A stretch of 64,000 nucleotides of DNA from Brachypodius melanocephalos (Eukaryota; Chordata; Aves; Passeriformes; Pycnonotidae), in assembly GCA_013398615.1 (NCBI GenBank), contig VZSR01000680.1, positions 1,037,852 through 1,101,851 on the forward strand, written 5' to 3'. Below are positions 50,001-60,400 of this stretch, in pieces; within the stretch, counting starts at the first letter, position 1, and every line of letters starts with the position of its first letter. The position numbers and the translations under genes were made by a program. The notes beneath the pieces are model-generated. The model had not been told where the DNA came from and did no database searches. It saw nothing but the letters and a program-made list of their open reading frames with translations.

Positions 50001-53000
50001 TCTGTAAATGGGTATTTCCTTCTGACCTCAGGTGGGAATGCATTCAGGAATAAAGATAGGTCTAAAATAATTATTTGCTTTGTTGGAATGATTCATCTTG
50101 TTCCATTAACCCATCAGCCATGGATAAGAAGACTCAAAATTCAGATCCTGAGCCTCTTCAGTCTCCTTTGGCTTGGCACAACATAAACCCCTCTGTATCA
50201 CATTTTGACAACAAATAAGTATCACTGTGTAGACACAGGCTTGAATTCCACATTTGTAGGAAGCTGGATGTGAGGCATTACATGCTCCTAAAACCAAAAC
50301 TCAGCAGTTTGCTTTGTTAATGAGTTTTATCTTTTATGTATTTAATACTTTAACATTTAATAACTCACATCACCGTGTCCATTTCAAATGGAATACAAGA
50401 AGAAAAAGCATCACATGGTTATTAAGAACTGCACTCACTCCATGTTTTAGAATACAAAGATTTATTGTTTTGATTATAATGCAGTTTAATGTCTTTAATG
50501 CACCAGAGAATAACTTGCAGATCTTGTGATGTACCTTAAAGACTATTCTAAAGATAGTTTATGCAGTTACTGCAGTTAAAATAATCTCCCTGGCAGCACA
50601 GACTGACCCGTGGAGCAGCATTTATGTGCTCTTGCTGCCTCTGCCATAGTTGTTGATTAAACAGGGACAATGGCTTTAATAACCATTAAAATACTTCACA
50701 ATTGCAGGATCATCACCTTTGATCGTGACAGCAATTTCAATATATAAATATATACATACATTAATATGTCCATGGTTTGCTGGGGGACCTGAATAAATGA
50801 TCTATTTATTATATTTAGGCGGGAAAAATGAAAGCACCAACATAACACAAGGTAACATAACATAACAATCAGCAAATATAACTGTTTTAATAACTCTGGA
50901 AGTGTAATACATATTACTGACACAATTAAATATCTTATTTGTCTAGACTGTTAAAAGGAAAAAGCAGGAATTCTGAAAGTGTCACTGAAGGACTATTTAT
51001 TTCTTTTACTGCTATAAATTCTGTTGCTGAAAACTACATTTAATTAAATTATTTACTAGGTACTGACTAATTAACTAGGACATTGTACATGGGAAGGATT
51101 CTGAGTAGCTATTATTATTCTACTGCTTGTAGCTCAGTATCTTTGCTAGAGCACGTGCACATGGCTTTTAGCTCAGTCTCTATGAACTGATATCCCAATT
51201 ATGCCACTGCCACTCATAAAAAGCACCAAGTCATATGCAACCTTATTTCCCTCACAGAACTGTAAGAAAGAGAAATGATATCAAATTACTGGCTGAGAAT
51301 GTGGCATCAGATCCAGCTGTTTGATTCCCCCGTAGGCAATTGCATTAATTCCTATGTTAGTGAATATTTATTTTATCCAATTTCTTTCAAGTCTAGATGG
51401 AAATCGACACCTCCAGACAGGAACAGCATAATGAAACAGAATTATAATTATTATGATTTCAGTGGCTCTCTATGTTTTACAAACTGCTTGATATGGACCA
51501 AACCCCAGAATGCTGAAGTCCACAGAAGATTGACATGAGTAGACTGTTGGAAAGGTGTCATGTCCAGAATACAAAGCGTTGAGATCTCATTTCCAAAGAA
51601 AATAATTCCATTTGATATACAGGAAACAAGTGTACCATAAAAAAAACCCCAGAAATACAATTTTAGGACTATGAAATATGGGTTTTATTTTTATCCTCTT
51701 TAATGTAAGCCTTGAGAATAATTCTTGGCTTCTTTTTTTTCCTTAAAGGACGACAAGGTTCTATTTAATTCACTAGATCTTCACGGGAATATTACTTTGA
51801 ACATTATTGGAATTAGAGTTCATTGGATAAGCATTTTTCATACATATTATGGGATATTTAAGACACAGAGGAGTGGAATTAGGTAATTTAGTGGTAGAAT
51901 TGGCAGTGTTAGGGTAAATATAATTAAGAGTCCAAATGAAGTACACATTTCAAGTTTGAATTGGTCCTGCTCAGGCTTCCATCCTTCCCTTACACTGTTT
52001 TATTAGAGATTCTTATGGTAGCAGGATTTTGTTCCAGTAGTGGGAACAGCCATTAATATTGCTCTACTTTTGTGTTGAAACAGCCCAACTACAGTGAGCT
52101 CCTCCAGTGAAAATCAGAAGCCACATTAATGAAGCCTTGCTCAGAACAAACCCCATTCTGTTCATTTTCACTTTACTGATTTTATTGAGAGAGGATTTCA
52201 CTCTGTCTTTTAATCTAATGAGAGGGATTAGGGTTGCAATGTCAATCAGATACTTACAGGTAATTATAAACAGAAGTGACTGGGATTTTACCCTTTTCCC
52301 AGGATTTGCCCACCCAAATCCTTGCAGTGGAGACACCCCACAGCCTATACAGAGCAGAAGGAAGTTTGGGGTTTTTTCTGGGATGTAGCTGTTCTTTACT
52401 AAGGATCTATGACTCTGGATACTGAACCTCTGTGAGCATTATTTTTGGATTGGTGTCCATCAGATTTAACCCAGATTGATTTGAAACCTGTGGTTAGTTT
52501 TGAAAGGATTTTTCCAGAAACCAAAATCTGACACTGCAATTTCCTGTGTTGATGACAGCTGAAAGATTCCTGTTTCAAAAACTACTTATGACAGTAACTG
52601 CAGTAGAAACTGAGCCAGTATCTCCTGTGGACCAGAGATAAAAACCATTTTTTCTGTGTTTCAACAAACTAAAACCCTAAAACTAAAAAGCTTTTCATTC
52701 TCTTCTGTTTAAATCGCACTTTTCCCTGTGGATAAGAGACAGCCAACCACATCCCAGGTCCTGCTGTAACCTGAGGAAAACCTAGATCACCACCTTCTAA
52801 TTTGTATCTTGAAGGGTGGTAAACCAATATAATTGAAACCTACCCTGATGTGATGGGTCAGCAGACTGAAGTTACAAGGAAAACCTTATCTTTGAAGTAT
52901 CAATTTCCAAACTAAGGGCTCAACGTGCCTGTCACAAACTCTCTATCTTACTTAAAACTGAAAAAGAAGAGATACATGGATCATTACATTTAAGTGGCAA

Positions 53001-53240
53001 AATCACCCAGAAAAATCTCAATTTTTCTGACACTCACTGTTCCCCACAAGATGCCTTTAATGTTGTAATCAGCTTTGTCCAAAATAAAGAACACATGACA
53101 AAGTTTACTTTTGTGTAGTCTTTACTTGTTTGAAGTCCAAATTTTATTTTACATTCCCTCAATCTCGGGCTCTAAAACAATGCACCAGAAACGAAAAAAT
53201 GGCAAACAATGCTGTATCTAACATGGACAACAGGGAATGC
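47031..53240. other. Intergenic between ETNK1 and C2CD5, distal part
   Basis: AT-rich with an A/C-rich simple stretch at 47,225-47,335. No gene, RNA or clear transposon recognised. Confidence 0.5.
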
Positions 53241-53394
53241 TTGGGTTTTTTTGCAGTCCCATCTGCTGGTAGTTTTTTACTGTAACAGGGAAGCTATGAA
53301 TGGTTGTGTTCACAAGTTTGGGGGTTTTTGTAGTTCCATGTGCTGGTAGTTTTTTTACTGTAACAGGGAAGCTAAGAATGGTTGTGTTCACAAG
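53241..53394. repeat. 78-bp tandem duplication
   Basis: Two copies with a 78-bp period. Both contain TGCTGGTAGTTTTTTACTG (one extra T in the second copy), TAACAGGGAAGCTA and AATGGTTGTGTTCACAAG. They differ by a few substitutions and T-run length. Confidence 0.9.
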
Positions 53395-53689
53395 CAGTGC
53401 AGTGGATCGATGGCCCCATTTTTAGGGTGAAGCAGTGCTGAGGACCCACCATCCACACCACACACAGTTCTGGTGGGTTATTTAATCCTGACTTAATTTG
53501 CTGCCACGGCCCAAATGCCCTAAAACACCTACACAGTGTATTTGTACTGCCACCTTACACTTTTCAGTCCATATGCTCTATAACTGCCTGATTATGAGAG
53601 CCAAAACAACATTTAAACAGGTGAGATCAGGAGAATCCACTCAAAAAGTTCATTTCTGGTCTAAACTAAACCCTTAACATTAGAAGCGT

Positions 53690-54790
53690 GTTTTCTGTTT
53701 CCGATTTCCTTCCTGGGTCTTTGCTCTTCACAGCTGTCCTGCTGTCTGGGTTTAGGATTTTTTCCTTTTGTTTCCTTCTCTCACGGAATTCCGTCCCATC
53801 TGTCGCTAAGAAACCACAACGATCGATATTTAAGAGCGACAAAAGGGGTTTTGCCGCGGAAGGAAGGGTGCGGCTGGCTGGTAACCGAGGTGGGGCGATT
53901 TCTCTTGAAGGAGCAGGGATAGTGAGAGATTTAGGCTGGGGAAAGGAGTGTGTGCAGCTCCCAGCTCCCTTCCTCTCGGCATTCCTAGGGGACACAGGCT
54001 GTGGCGGCTGTGGGGAGATCCCACCACCGCTGCTGGGTTCCGTGTCCTGCTGCCTTCTGGCACCGTGAGTAAAGCTCTTCTTGTGGGAGCAGCCGCTGCA
54101 TTGGAACCTTATTAACGCCGCACCTCACTAAAAAGGGACCCTTTCACCATCTGCTCGGCTACCTCATGGAAAACCCCGGAACCCAGGATCCTTTCCCCCT
54201 CCAGCGGAGGGAGCCAGCTGCCACTGCCCACCGTTTCTTTGCCACGTGTCCGGTTTTTTGCTACACTGTACCCACGCACCCCCTGCCTACCGGGACACCC
54301 CGCGACTCCTGCCACAGCTGCCGAGTTTCTGCTATCTGTTGCTTGCTGCCCCGGGTGAGCCCGCCCTGCCATTCCGGCCGCTGCGGCGAGGTTCCGGCTG
54401 CAGCCCATCTCCGCTACCCAGCGTGTCCGCCATTAGCAGCTGCCGGGGACGCGGCTGAGCCCGCACCGCAGCGCCCCCTGCAGCCGCGGAGGAATCACCG
54501 CGCCCGAGGCTGCCAGCGCCCCTGCCGGCTGCGCCCGGAACTGCACGCAAGGGGAAGAGATTTCATCGGGTTTCTGTTCTCGTTTGTTGTTGCTGTTGTT
54601 GCTTCTTTGCCTTGTTACACATACGAGTAAAAAACTAGTAAAAAAATCCTGTTGTACCTTTTCCCATGTCTTTGCCTGAAAGCCCCTTAATTTCAGAGTT
54701 ATAGTAATTCGGAGGAAAGAGAGTCATATCCTCCATTCCAAGGGAGGTTCCCACCTTCCTTGGCAGACACTTGTCTTTCAGACCAAAACG
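53690..54790 (+). mobile_element. GC-rich LTR-like block
   Basis: The 3' end (54,635-54,788) is homologous to the end of the LTR at 27,598-28,177: shared ATGTCTTTGCCTGAAAGCCC-type and TTGGCAGACAC-type blocks. The preceding kilobase is CpG-dense, unlike its AT-rich surroundings. It contains a TATTTAAGAG element (53,827) and a short repeated GTT run (54,585-54,600), consistent with a long LTR carrying its own promoter. No retroviral coding sequence is seen. The 5' boundary and the unity of the block are inference; an independent CpG-island promoter cannot be excluded. Confidence 0.5.
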
Positions 54791-54809
54791 CCTGTGTTAG
54801 GAGTAGTGG

Positions 54810-55450
54810 AGAATCACAGAATCATTTAGGCTGAAAAAGACCTACAAGACTGAGTCAAACCTTTGACCCATCACCACCTTGTCAACTAGACAAGAGTACT
54901 GGGTGCCATATCCAGTCATTTTTTAAACACCTCCAGGGATGGGGACTCCATCACTTTTTTGGGCAGCCCATTCCAATGCTTGACAACCCTTTCCATGAAG
55001 AAGTTCTTGATGTTCAACCTGAATCTCCCTGGGCATAGCCTGTGGCCATTTCCTCTTGTCCTGCCCTGATTTCCTGGGAGCAGAACCTGGCTGCACCGTC
55101 CTGCCAGGGAGTTGTGGAGAGTGACAAGGTCCCTCCTGAGCCTCCTTTTCTCCAGGTTAAACACCCCCAGCTCGTCCTCATTGGACTTGTGCTCCAGACT
55201 CTTCCCAAGCTGTTTCCTTCTCTGGGTACACTCCAGCCCCTCAAGGTCTTTCTTGTCCTGAGGGGCGCAAAACTGAATGCCAGGTTTATGGTGATGCCTC
55301 ACCATTGCCAGGTACAGGGGTACAGTCACTGCTCTGGTCCAGCTGGCCACACTATTCCTGATCCAGGTCAGGATTCCATTGCCCATGTGGGCACAGCTGG
55401 CTCACATTCAGCTGCGGTCAGCCAGCACCCCCAGGTCCCTTCCCATTGTC
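54810..55450 (-). mobile_element. CR1 LINE with partly intact ORF2 C-terminus, minus strand
   Basis: Begins with the reversed tail AATCACAGAATCATTTAGGC. The minus-strand frame at 54,916-55,386 still reads 156 codons, ending in the CR1 ORF2 signature RFRLNIKNFFMERVVKHWNG then LPKKVMESPSLEVFKK. It is 5'-truncated and not a host gene. It abuts the LTR-like block on its left. Confidence 0.88.
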
Positions 55451-56289
55451 TCATCACATTATTCCATCTAAACATGGATGGATGAGTCAAAAACAAGCAT
55501 TTAGTCTGTTTATATTCTACTTGGATATGATGAATATCAGCAACAGTACGGATTGTTCCGAGGGTAACTTCCAAACAAGTCCAAGAGACAAAATGCTGCT
55601 TTGGTGGGACTAAATGCAGGTAGCCTGAGGACAGCCAGCCAAAGATTCTCCAATACCTTAATTCCCTACAGCACACGCTGCTGCATTTCAGTCATATGGT
55701 TTGTTTGGAGTATCACATTCCAGCCCATAACATTATTTAGTCTTTTTGTAAGATTAGAAAGAAGGGGAAATAATCCCAGTAGATCTACTATTTGGCTCAA
55801 CACCTGGAGAGTGCTTAACCAAAACACAAGAGTTCTTTTATGTTCCTGCTCCTGACCACACCAGCAGCACAACCCATGTCCCACACGATCTCGTATAACC
55901 CGGTTCTATAACCCCACCTGTAGGAGCACACCTGATCCACTCCTGCCCCTGCTCCTTTGCTTTCTGCCAAGCTCCCACAGTGCTACTGCCTAAACAAAGA
56001 GCTGTTTCAGGCATCAGAAAGCTACAACCTGGCTGCAAGAACCATATCAAATCCTATTTCTGATAACTAAATTCCATTTAATCTATCCATAATCCTTCAA
56101 ATACTGTAAATGTTTGTCTTTCGATTAAGAAAACACAGCTAAACACACCGGGGGTGGGGGGGTGGTGGTGTTGGATTTAAACCCTTTAGTGGACGCTCCC
56201 CACTGAGTGTCTGGGGATGTACGCGTGCTCCAGGCTCCCTTTTAACTGGTATTCATGAGAGCAGCTCCTTCCTAAGGAAGGCAGGGCAT
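55451..56289. other. Unassigned segment between CR1 and the C2CD5 upstream island
   Basis: No gene found. Contains a G-rich run at 56,150-56,172 with quadruplex potential. Some of it may be old LTR sequence, but I could not confirm that. Confidence 0.45.
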
Positions 56290-56570
56290 CCTGAGAGTGC
56301 AGCAGCGGGCACGATGCGGGATGCGGGATGCGGAATGCAGGGAGGGGGATACGGGATGCGGGACAGCAGCCCCGGGACATCGATGACTCGGCGCTCAGGC
56401 TGCCCTGGGCAGCGCTCACCGCGGAGCCCATCGAGGAATAGGAACTCGACTTTTAGCGGCGGCGTCCCGAGGCCGCGGGCGCCATCTTGGAACCTGGCAA
56501 GGGCGATAACGGGAGGCTTTGATAAGGCCGCGTTTAGGTCCGGATCTGGGGAGGGACAACCCCAAATACC
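56290..56570 (+). promoter_or_regulatory. CpG-rich block with YY1-type site upstream of C2CD5
   Basis: CpG-dense segment separated from the C2CD5 core promoter by a CR1 copy. It contains GCGCCATCTTGG near 56,479-56,490, the reverse of the YY1 core CAAGATGGCG, a typical promoter-proximal element. At 56,313-56,363 there is a short degenerate repeat of ATGCGGG. It could be the outer part of an originally contiguous C2CD5 promoter or the promoter of a non-coding transcript. Confidence 0.45.
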
Positions 56571-56579
56571 AGCACAGGC

Positions 56580-57228
56580 TGGGGGTGATCTGCGGGGAAG
56601 GACCTGAGAGTCCTGGTGGGTGATAGGCTGACCATGAGACGGCAGTGTTGTCCTGGCAGCAGGAATATCAGTGGGATCCTGGGGTGCATTGGGAAGTGTG
56701 GCCAGCAGGTCAAGGGAGGTGATCCTGCCCCTCTGCTGGGCCCCAGTGAGGGCACCTGGAGTGCTGTGTCCAGTTCTGGGCTGCCCAGTACGGGAGAGAC
56801 AAGGAGCTACTGCAGAGGGAAATAAAGATGGTGACAGGTCTGGAGCATCACTAATGAGAAAGGACTGTAAGCCCTGGGCCCGTTTATTCCGGAGAAGACT
56901 GAGGGGATCTCATTAATGCACATAAATATCTCAAATCGGTGCCAAGAGGATGGTGCCAGACACTTCAGTGCTGCCCAGCTACAGAACAAGGAGCAATGGC
57001 TATTAAGTAAAACACAAGGAGTTTAATGTCAACATGAGTAAACACTTACACTGAAGGTGGCAGAACCCTGGAACAGCTGCCCAAAAAGGGCGCGGAGCCT
57101 CCCTTTCTGGAGAAACTCCAAACTGGCCTGGACACGTTTCTATGTCACCTGCTCTAGGTGACCCTACCTTGGCAGAGAAATTGGCCTGGGTGATCTCCAG
57201 AGCTCCCTTCCATAACAATTCCCTGATC
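56580..57228 (+). mobile_element. CR1 LINE 3' half, directly upstream of the C2CD5 core promoter
   Basis: Plus-strand order matches CR1 ORF2 to the 3' end: GACCTGAGAGTCCTGGTGGG, GGATCCTGGGGTGCATTGGG, GGAGTGCTGTGTCCAGTTCT, GAACCCTGGAACAGCTGCCC, CCTGCTCTAGGTGACCCTAC, then GGGTGATCTCCAGAGCTCCC and a decayed tail. Frames are interrupted. It ends within about 10 bp of the GC-box cluster. Confidence 0.9.
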
Positions 57229-57235
57229 CGTGACT

Positions 57236-57397
57236 CCTTTCCCGCTCCGCGCCGGCCGGGGCCGGGGCCGGGGCGGGGCGGGGCGGTGGCGGGAGCCCCG
57301 CGCATGCGCAGCCGCCGCGCCCGCCGCTCCATGGCACAGGCGCGGTCGCACCGTCCCTGCAGCCCGCGGGAGGAGGAGGAGGGGGGGGAGGAAGAAG
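57236..57397 (+). promoter_or_regulatory. C2CD5: C2CD5 core promoter and 5' UTR
   Basis: Very GC-rich stretch between a CR1 end and the ATG. It carries consecutive G4 runs and GC boxes at 57,256-57,285 and a near-perfect NRF1 palindrome GCGCATGCGCA at 57,300-57,310. There is no TATA box. Initiation probably lies at 57,280-57,370. The start site is inferred. Confidence 0.65.
57300..57310. promoter_or_regulatory. NRF1-type palindromic binding site
   Basis: GCGCATGCGCA matches the NRF1 consensus (GCGCATGCGC), 88 bp upstream of the C2CD5 ATG. NRF1 sites are frequent in TATA-less CpG promoters. Confidence 0.6.
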
Positions 57398-57487
57398 ATG
57401 CCGGGGAAGCTGAAGGTCAAGATCGTGGCGGGGCGCCATTTGCCGGTGATGGACCGTGCCAGCGACCTGACCGACGCATTCGTGGAG
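57398..57487 (+). CDS. C2CD5: C2CD5 coding exon 1 (residues 1-30)
   Basis: Encodes MPGKLKVKIVAGRHLPVM then DRASDLTDAFVE, the first C2 strand and calcium loop 1 (Asp19, Asp26). The ATG has A at -3. The donor must be GAG|GTTGGT, because exon 2 resumes with GTG (Val) and other GT sites would break the frame. T at donor +3 is unusual. Confidence 0.94.
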
Positions 57488-60400
57488 GTTGGTGGCGGGG
57501 CGGGGGAGCGGGAGGGGCGCGCCGGGCCCGAGCGGCGGAGGCACCTGCCGGGCCCGTCCGGCGCCTCGGTGCTGCCGGGGAGCAGCGGCAGGGCGAGGGG
57601 AGAGCGCCCTGGGCTGCACCGGAGCGGGTTTGGGTGAGATACCAGCGGGAACTTCTTCATGGAAGGGGCGGTCAGACATGGGAACGGGCTGCCCAGGGAG
57701 GCGGTGGAGTCGCCGTCGCTGGAGGTGTTCAAGACTGGACGCGGCGCTCAGTGCCCTGGTGTGGTTATGGTGGTGGTCGGTCATAGCTTGGGCTCGGTGG
57801 TCTCATTTCTAGCCTAATTGATTCTGTGATTAGACATACGTGTTGTAAGGAGGCTGGAGAAGTAATAAAATCATCCTTAAATCGGTTGTATTGCTGGATA
57901 TATGAGCGGTTGTCCAGGCTTTACTTGTAAGGCCAATACTCGTCTTTCCTTTTAAAGTATTTTCAAAGGGGGCTCTTAGTCAACAAATATTTAGTATTAT
58001 TTGCGTGTTTAAATCACTTTATTGCACCCAGAGTATCTAACTTAATTCTTTGTAGTCATGTAGTTAACAGACAATACGTAGGGTCTTTCTCGGGAAGGGA
58101 TTGTAAAATAAGTTGCAGTGCAAAATAAGCGGAATTCTTTAAAGCCCAGGTTGGATGGGACTCTGAGCAACGTGATCCAGTGGGTGACAATTGAATGAGA
58201 TGGGCTTTAAGGTCCCTTCAAATCCAAGCCTTTTTATGGTTTTTACATGATCCTTATGTTTTTTGATTCATTTTTTTTTTTTCAACATGGATGACTTAGA
58301 ACATTTCGGAAGCATTCCGTAGGTTCAGGAATCATACTCTTAAGAAAAATCAGAGCTGTTTAAAAATCACGTGCTGTGAAAATGCGTGTCTTGTACCACA
58401 AATACTGATTGAGGTGTACCAAAATGAGTGGTTGAGGCTGGCACAATACTTGATTTAAGGCAGGAGGACCGAATGCCTTTCTAGACCTGTATACACTGAA
58501 AAAGATGATAATATTAATAGAAAGATGGGCTATGTAAGTCCTGATTTCATTTGGTGGTTAAAAATTTGGTGGACATTAGACTCTAAGGACATTGCTTAAT
58601 GGGAGAGTAAGCTGGTAGTAAAGTGAAGAGGTATTTCAGCTTTTCAGTGGAGCTGAAATAGTACATCACTCTATTTTATTACATGAAACAGCATTTCACT
58701 GTTTTGTCAGCTGTTTCACCAGTCAGGTTTTAATTTTTAAAAGCTTCTCTTGTAGGCTGCCTGTTAATCCAGTTTAGAATTGCAACAACTCTGATGCATG
58801 CTACTAGGAGACAGGGAGAGCAGGACTAGGAAATACACTTCACTGAGTTTCATTTGGCCTGCTTTTACTCTGTGTTAGGAGAAACAGCTCCCCTCTTCTG
58901 TGGGTTACTTGTTCCCAACCCTCGGTGTAGCAAGGTAAATTTTTGAAATTCATACGGTAAAATACTAGTGTAGCAAAAAAGGAAAATAAAAATTTCCATC
59001 CAGATCAGTTTGCTTAGCTGGGTTAACATGCAGTTCCACGAGTGTCTTGGCACAGATAAGGATATAGAAATATGCAGATGGGGGCCTTGCTTTTGGGATT
59101 GTTACTTAGGAACAGTGTGAAATAACTTCCCTTTCCATGTGTGGAAAGGGAATACAGCAGGTGAGATTTATTTTAAAATAATTTGAGCTTGAAACTGTTA
59201 TTTTATTTTTCTCTGTGAGATAGTTGAAAAACTTCACAATGTGTTTTTCCTTAAATAAAAATGAAAAGCAGATGTTAAGGTTCTAGTTGTTTACTAACCT
59301 TAAATTTCCTTGTTAAATATTGCAATATAAACTCAGAACTAGAAAAGAAAATGAGAAAAGACTTAAGAGCTCTTACTTGGCTCAGATTATGCAAAACTTG
59401 GACTTCACCAGCATCAGCACAATGATCCTTGTCCCAACTCTGAATATTTTGTTACAATTTCTTCCATAAATGTGCTTTTAACTTTGCACAGTGGACAGCA
59501 GTGTGGTGTTTTATTATCCCTGCAAGCTTCCATGAACCATCTGGAGTACGGGGAAATTCAGTTACAGCTGCCCGGGGCTCTAAATGAGCTGATTTACTCC
59601 CAAGATAAGGTGTTTAAATAGGCTGGGTGGAGCTCAGCACTGGGTTTTAATTGGTAGCTCCCTTACAGCCAGTGCTGACATCACTTTATTGTACTTAAGC
59701 AGGTGCAAAATCTCTTCAAAGCTGGGATATGCACCTGTGCAAAATAATCACTACATTGTTGAAATGTCCCTTAATAGTGTCTTGAGCAGAAGTGTTAAAA
59801 TAATTACTACACAGTTTTCAATTCCAGGCCTAAACTTAGTTTCCCAAATGCATTTAGACTTTTAAAAGATAAAAGCTGTTAAAATCTACAGACCTCTAAC
59901 TCCAGCATTTCTTTTCTATCAGCCTATTCATTATTCAGTAATTTTAAAAATGTAACTTTGATTATTTGTATGTATTTGGTATGAGGTGAAGTGCTCATTT
60001 TTTTTTTTGAGGCAGCATCCAGAGAACTGCAGGTGTTTGCAAATGTTTTGGAATGAAAGCTGCAGTGAAGTAAAGGCTCTTACATGGTGCTGTGTGGCTT
60101 CCTGATGTATGGAGCATCACAGAAATTGAGTTTCACTTTAAAAAAGCAAACAAAAAGCCCCCACAAACCCCAAATGAGCTTAGCCTGAAATAGATGCCTG
60201 TGGAGACCATATGGGTAGTGCTGAAGTGGGTTATTATGTGGCTGAAGGTGCAATAAGCAGTAAAAGCATGGAAAATATTTAAATTTTAGTAGTCTTGTCT
60301 CTATCTCAAATCCAGTTTGTTTTCGTATGTATTTCATCAATTGTCTGTGAAGCTGATTGAGAAATCCTTGAGAGAAGAGTAATAACTCATAAACTATCAA

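Noticed and set aside
54166..54630. 154-codon Pro/Arg/Cys-rich plus-strand frame
   Set aside because: Located in the CpG-dense LTR-like block, low-complexity composition, no recognisable domain or splice context.
54916..55386. 156-codon minus-strand open frame as a host gene
   Set aside because: It is the C-terminal part of CR1 ORF2 (RFRLNIKNFFMERVVKHWNG-type ending), a 5'-truncated retroposon.
57142..57812. Long overlapping open frames (up to 214 codons) over the C2CD5 start on both strands
   Set aside because: They cross a CR1 end, the GC-rich 5' UTR and intron 1. The true exon is 57,398-57,487, set by homology and the exon 2 junction.
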